7,397 nt of DNA from Clostridiales bacterium. Its GTDB lineage: Bacteria > Bacillota > Clostridia > Lachnospirales > WRAX01. Within the stretch, counting starts at the first letter, position 1. Every line of letters starts with the position of its first letter. Shown piece by piece: positions 4,308 to 7,397 of the stretch. A program made the position numbers and the translations under genes. The notes below the pieces were generated by a model, which searched no databases, was not told the DNA's origin, and saw nothing but the letters and a program-made list of their open reading frames with translations. The stretch covers positions 1 to 7,397 of the forward strand of contig JAITMW010000077.1 in the NCBI GenBank assembly GCA_031277155.1. Reading direction: 5' to 3'.

Positions 4308-6299
4308 TTGACTATTATGCTGAACAATGCCACTCTGCCGGATTATCCCGCTTTTGCGCCGAATATCCGCCGCGCCCCCAGCCGCGGCTTTCGCCTGACA
4401 CAGGCGCAGGCCCGGCAGGCTTTGCGCAATGCCTTGCGATATGTGCCAAAAGAATTGCATGAAGCCCTTGCACCCGAATTTATGCAAGAGCTTGCTACAC
4501 ATGGTCGCATTTATGCCTATCGTTATCGCCCCGCGGGCCGCATTTATGGCAAGCCAATCGACGAATATCAGGGCAAATGCCTGGAAGGCAAGGCTTTTCA
4601 GGTGATGATAGACAATAATCTGGATTTTGACATCGCGCTGTATCCCTATGAGCTGATTACATACGGCGAAACAGGCGCCGTATGCCAAAATTGGCTGCAA
4701 TACCGCCTTATCATGCAGTATCTTCAAGAATTGGACGAAAACAGCACGCTGGTTGTGGCCAGCGGCCATCCAATGGGCCTTTTCCCGTCAAATCCCGCGG
4801 CGCCGCGGGTAATAGTCACAAATGGGCTGATGGTCGGCATGTATGACAATCCCAACGACTTTGAAATCGCCTCGCAAATGGGCGTGGCCAGCTATGGCCA
4901 AATGACGGCAGGTGGCTGGATGTATATAGGCCCGCAAGGCATTGTGCATGGCACTTACAACACTTTGCTTAACGTGGGCCGCAAGGTGATGGGCTTTGAT
5001 ATTGACGACGATCTGCGGGGCAAGCTTTTTGTCTCCAGCGGCCTGGGCGGCATGAGCGGCGCGCAGCCCAAGGCAATAGAGCTTTGCGGCGGCGTGGGCA
5101 TCATTGCAGAAGTAGACCCAAGCCGCATACAAACCCGCCTTTCCCAGGGCTGGGTGCGGGATGTGTGCCACAGCCCACAGGCGGCCTTTGAGCTTGCGCA
5201 AAAATACATCGAGGCCCGCGAGCCTTATTCTATCGCATACAGCGGCAATATCGTGGACCTTTTGCAATATGCCGTTTTGCAAAAAATTCATATCGACATC
5301 TTGACGGACCAAACCAGCTGCCACAATGTGTATGACGGCGGATATTGCCCGCAAATTTCTTTTGAAGAGCGCACAAGGATGCTGGCGGAAAATCGTGATG
5401 AATTTATCACGCTGGTAAATCAAACCCTGCGCCGCCATTTTCAATGCGTCCAGGCCCTGTGCAGCCGCGGCACATATTTTTTCGATTATGGCAATTCCTT
5501 CCTAAAGGCCGTGTATGACACCGGCATGAAGGAAATCAGCAAAAACGGCGTGGACGAAAAGGACGGCTTTATCTTCCCGTCATATGTGGAGCATATCCTG
5601 GGGCCGGAGCTGTTTGATTACGGCTATGGGCCGTTTCGCTGGGTATGCCTTTCGGGCAATCCGAAAGACTTGGAAAAGACCGACGCCATGGCCGCCGCCT
5701 GCATAGACCGCCACCGCCGCCCCGCCGACAACGACAATTATGTGTGGATTACTGCCGCAGCCCAAAACAAGCTGGTGGTGGGCACGCTGGCGCGCATATT
5801 ATATCAAGACGCCGAGGGCCGCACAAAAATCGCGCTGAAATTCAATGAAATGGTGCGCAATGGCGAGGTTGGCCCCATCATGCTGGGGCGTGACCATCAC
5901 GATGTCTCCGGCACAGATTCCCCCTTCCGCGAAACCAGCAATATCAAAGACGGCAGCAATATCATGGCGGACATGGCCACCCAATGCTTTGCCGGCAACG
6001 CCGCCCGGGGCATGTCCCTGGTGGCCCTGCACAACGGCGGCGGCGTGGGCATAGGAAAATCCATCAACGGGGGCTTTGGCCTGGTGCTGGATGGCTCTGC
6101 CCGCGTGGACAAAATCATAAAATCCGCCATGATGTGGGATGTGATGGGCGGCATCGCCCGCAGAAGCTGGGCCGGCAACCAAAACGCCATGACCACCGCA
6201 AAAGAATACAACGAAAACCACGCCGGGCATATCACCCTGCCCCATATTGCCGATGATGAGTTGATTGCGTCAATCGTACAAGATTATGGAACCACTTAG
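4308..6299 (+). CDS. hutU: Urocanate hydratase (urocanase), long UROC1-like form
   Basis: The product, 663 residues from a TTG start, converts urocanate to 4-imidazolone-5-propanoate using tightly bound NAD+, the second Hut step. The in-frame GTG at 4299 lies within the Shine-Dalgarno itself (AGAGGTGAT, 4295-4303), so TTG 4308, 8 nt beyond GAGG, is the likely start; ATG 4317 would be 17 nt away. Visible signatures (TTG numbering): GLGGMSGAQP at 245-254 of the NAD region, TDQTSCHN ~334, GYGPFRWVCLSG ~439, GRDHHDVSGTDSPFRETSN ~527, HNGGGVGIG ~576, and NGGFGLVLDG. Length and the FRETSN and SWAGNQ motifs match animal-type UROC1 (~676 residues) rather than the ~555-residue Bacillus/Pseudomonas HutU. 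The PROSITE urocanase motif containing the reactive Cys (ARICW) reads ARILY here, as in UROC1 by memory. Operator O2 sits at its start of transcription; a toxin-antitoxin pair follows after 35 bp with no terminator seen. Confidence 0.95.
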   Translation: MTIMLNNATLPDYPAFAPNIRRAPSRGFRLTQAQARQALRNALRYVPKELHEALAPEFMQELATHGRIYAYRYRPAGRIYGKPIDEYQGKCLEGKAFQVMIDNNLDFDIALYPYELITYGETGAVCQNWLQYRLIMQYLQELDENSTLVVASGHPMGLFPSNPAAPRVIVTNGLMVGMYDNPNDFEIASQMGVASYGQMTAGGWMYIGPQGIVHGTYNTLLNVGRKVMGFDIDDDLRGKLFVSSGLGGMSGAQPKAIELCGGVGIIAEVDPSRIQTRLSQGWVRDVCHSPQAAFELAQKYIEAREPYSIAYSGNIVDLLQYAVLQKIHIDILTDQTSCHNVYDGGYCPQISFEERTRMLAENRDEFITLVNQTLRRHFQCVQALCSRGTYFFDYGNSFLKAVYDTGMKEISKNGVDEKDGFIFPSYVEHILGPELFDYGYGPFRWVCLSGNPKDLEKTDAMAAACIDRHRRPADNDNYVWITAAAQNKLVVGTLARILYQDAEGRTKIALKFNEMVRNGEVGPIMLGRDHHDVSGTDSPFRETSNIKDGSNIMADMATQCFAGNAARGMSLVALHNGGGVGIGKSINGGFGLVLDGSARVDKIIKSAMMWDVMGGIARRSWAGNQNAMTTAKEYNENHAGHITLPHIADDELIASIVQDYGTT

Positions 6300-6334
6300 G
6301 CAAAACAAACGTCAAATAAGTTAGGAGGTGTACA

Positions 6335-6622
6335 ATGGAGACAACCATCCAAATCAGCATTGACAGCAAATTGAAAGAATCCGCGGATTCTCTGTTTGCT
6401 TCTTTGGGGTTGGACACGGCCACAGCGCTGCGAATGATTTTGGTGTATACCTGCGAGACAAAGGATATACCGCCCGCAATCACGGAATATGCCAAAAAAG
6501 ATTGTGAAGATCTGGAGATAATCCGCCAAAAGCGTCTTGCGCTTAAAGGAAGTATGAGAGGTGGAATTTGGATGTCAGATGATTTTGACGCGCCTTTGCA
6601 AGAAATGGAGGAATATATGTGA
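6335..6622 (+). CDS. RelB/DinJ-family antitoxin with a DUF2281-like C-terminal tail
   Basis: The product is 95 residues. AGGAGGTG (6323-6330) precedes the ATG with a 6-nt gap after GGAGG. Residues 3-9 (TTIQISI) are the beta-strand, and 11-24 and 28-40 the helices, of a ribbon-helix-helix DNA-binding fold of RelB/DinJ type ('LGLDTATALRMILV'). The C-terminus, residues ~72-95 with RGGIWMSDDFDAPL, looks like the toxin-binding tail of DUF2281/VapB-like antitoxins that accompany PIN toxins. It should neutralise the toxin encoded immediately downstream and repress its own promoter. The stop overlaps the toxin start by 4 nt. It sits 35 bp after hutU; no convincing own promoter is visible, though a GATTG-CGT-CAATC palindrome (6263-6275) inside the end of hutU is a possible operator. 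Confidence 0.85.
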   Translation: METTIQISIDSKLKESADSLFASLGLDTATALRMILVYTCETKDIPPAITEYAKKDCEDLEIIRQKRLALKGSMRGGIWMSDDFDAPLQEMEEYM

Positions 6623-6996
6623 AATACTTGCTGGACACGCATGTTTTCCTTTGGTACACCGATGGTAGCCAAAAATTATCTGAGGCTGCCGAAAACTTGA
6701 TAGACAATCCAAATAATGTTATTTATTTTTCTATTGCCTCATTATGGGAAATAGCGATAAAGATTGGTATCGGGAGATTGGACCTTTCTTTCAATAGCTT
6801 GATTTCCAGGTTGGAAAATTCCGGTTTCTTTGTATTGCAGCCGCAAAGCAGTCACCTGGGCGGGATAATTAACCTGCCGCCAATCCACAAAGACCCCTTC
6901 GACAGGCTGCTAATCGCAACTGCCCTGGCGGAAAACATGACAATACTCACCGCAGATGAAAATATCCACAAATATGACGTAAATTGGATTTGGTAA
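6619..6996 (+). CDS. PIN-domain ribonuclease toxin (VapC-like)
   Basis: The product is 125 residues from a GTG start (6619) overlapping the antitoxin TGA (6620-6622); GGAGG (6607-6611) is 7 nt upstream. The PIN fold acidic residues are present: Asp6 (LLDTHVFLWY), Glu44 (SLWEIAIKIG), Asp95 (KDPFDRLLIATA) and Asp113 (LTADENI), which hold Mg2+ for single-stranded RNA cleavage. The 'LLDTHVFLWY' start and 'DPFDR' motif place it in the common subgroup annotated as type II VapC toxins; many relatives cleave tRNA or rRNA, but the target here cannot be read from sequence. Full length and apparently intact. Translational coupling through the overlap ties its synthesis to the antitoxin. Pairing with a RelB/DinJ-type antitoxin rather than an AbrB- or Phd-type one is notable. 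Confidence 0.9.
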   Translation: MKYLLDTHVFLWYTDGSQKLSEAAENLIDNPNNVIYFSIASLWEIAIKIGIGRLDLSFNSLISRLENSGFFVLQPQSSHLGGIINLPPIHKDPFDRLLIATALAENMTILTADENIHKYDVNWIW

Positions 6997-7025
6997 AATC
7001 CTACAATAAATTGAGGAGGGATAAC

Positions 7026-7397
7026 ATGAAAAAATCAAAACTGTTTACGGCGATATTCGCCATCATTCTTGCGGGGGTTGTTTTTGCCCAGCCGCTTGCC
7101 GCCAACGAGACATCCACCATAAGGGTTAGCGGCGCCGCGTCTGTTACCATGGCGCCGGATGTTGCCGGAGTATCTTTTCGCGCTATCACAACGGACGATG
7201 ACCGCCAAGTTGCCATCACAGACAACAACAATCTTATGGCCGATATTTTGCAGATATTAAGGCAGCATGGCGTTGAAGATGACGATATGCGCACATCGGC
7301 GTTTTCTGTCTGGCCCCATTTTGAAAATGTCCGTGTGTGTAATTATGATGTCTATGGTCGTCGCTACGGTCGCTGGCGTAATGTTCAGACAGGCTAC
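7026..7397 (+). CDS. Secreted SIMPL (DUF541/YggE-like) protein, 3' end beyond window
   Basis: A frame of 124 codons runs open to the window edge. GGAGG (7015-7019) is 6 nt from ATG 7026. Residues 1-26 form a signal peptide (MKKSK, hydrophobic core, cleavage near PLAA). The mature start TIRVSGAASVTMAPDVAGVSF (about 31-51) is the hallmark of SIMPL/DUF541 proteins such as E. coli YggE and Brucella BP26, periplasmic or surface proteins loosely linked to oxidative stress; biochemical function is unknown. The helix with NNLMADILQILRQHGVEDDDMRTSAFSV also fits, and the window stops at the conserved TGY turn. The usual family length is about 230-250 residues, so roughly half is seen. It lies 29 bp after the toxin gene with no visible terminator. 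Confidence 0.88.
   Translation, partial: MKKSKLFTAIFAIILAGVVFAQPLAANETSTIRVSGAASVTMAPDVAGVSFRAITTDDDRQVAITDNNNLMADILQILRQHGVEDDDMRTSAFSVWPHFENVRVCNYDVYGRRYGRWRNVQTGY

Noticed and set aside
4788..5444. Long minus-strand open frame of 218 codons opposite hutU
   Set aside because: Ala- and His-rich shadow of a strongly recognised hutU frame, with no family resemblance.
6261..6289. Promoter for the antitoxin gene at the end of hutU
   Set aside because: TTGATT is a fair -35, but TTATGG at 17 bp is a poor -10, so only a possible palindromic operator was noted.
6991..7007. Promoter for the SIMPL gene (TGGTAAAAT or TACAAT)
   Set aside because: Both -10-like sequences lack a -35 at 16-18 bp and would leave almost no leader before the ribosome site at 7015.

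Overview
The window looks like chromosomal DNA from an uncultured or poorly known Clostridia-type Firmicute of roughly 50% GC. The reasons are strong GGAGG ribosome binding sites, short lipid-free Sec signal peptides, an S-layer-homology (SLH) protein, a 'copper amine oxidase N-terminal'/stalk-domain protein, a GTAGGGGCG-type palindromic repeat of the kind common in Clostridia, and a urocanase of the long UROC1-like type. Taxonomy is inference only.

Layout. Positions 1-30 hold the first ten codons of a minus-strand gene. A 286-bp divergent region follows, with a consensus -10 for that gene and, for the rightward gene, a set of 11-bp-phased TTACAAT repeats next to a candidate promoter. Then come a secreted SLH protein (317-1300), a cluster of short palindromic repeats (1301-1423), a 3'-terminal relic of hutH (1419-1482), and a secreted stalk-domain protein (1523-2470). 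The tail of that gene overlaps the tail of the convergent, intact hutH (histidine ammonia-lyase, 2439-3956, minus). A 351-bp divergent control region separates hutH from hutU (urocanate hydratase, 4308-6299, plus). Close behind hutU and on the same strand are a RelB/DinJ-type antitoxin, an overlapping PIN-domain (VapC-like) toxin, and the start of a secreted SIMPL/DUF541 protein that runs off the window.

How the genes work together. HutH and HutU catalyse the first two steps of histidine degradation (histidine to urocanate plus ammonia, then urocanate to imidazolone propionate); hutI and the later genes are not in the window. The hutH-hutU gap appears to contain face-to-face promoters, each overlapped by a copy of the same palindrome TCTTACAAGA, with centres 73 bp apart. 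This suggests one repressor controlling both genes. The predicted hutH leader (about 210 nt) can fold into several mutually exclusive hairpins.

The most unusual structure is around the stalk-domain gene. It is flanked by a 51-bp direct repeat (50/51 identical) that is the 3' end of hutH, so the gene appears to have entered at the hutH 3' end and left a hutH relic behind. At the present junction each of the two convergent genes takes its stop codon from the other's DNA. I see no transposase, integrase, CRISPR array, tRNA or rRNA, and no clearly new multi-gene system. The hut control region and the hutH 3'-end insertion are the parts most worth a second look.
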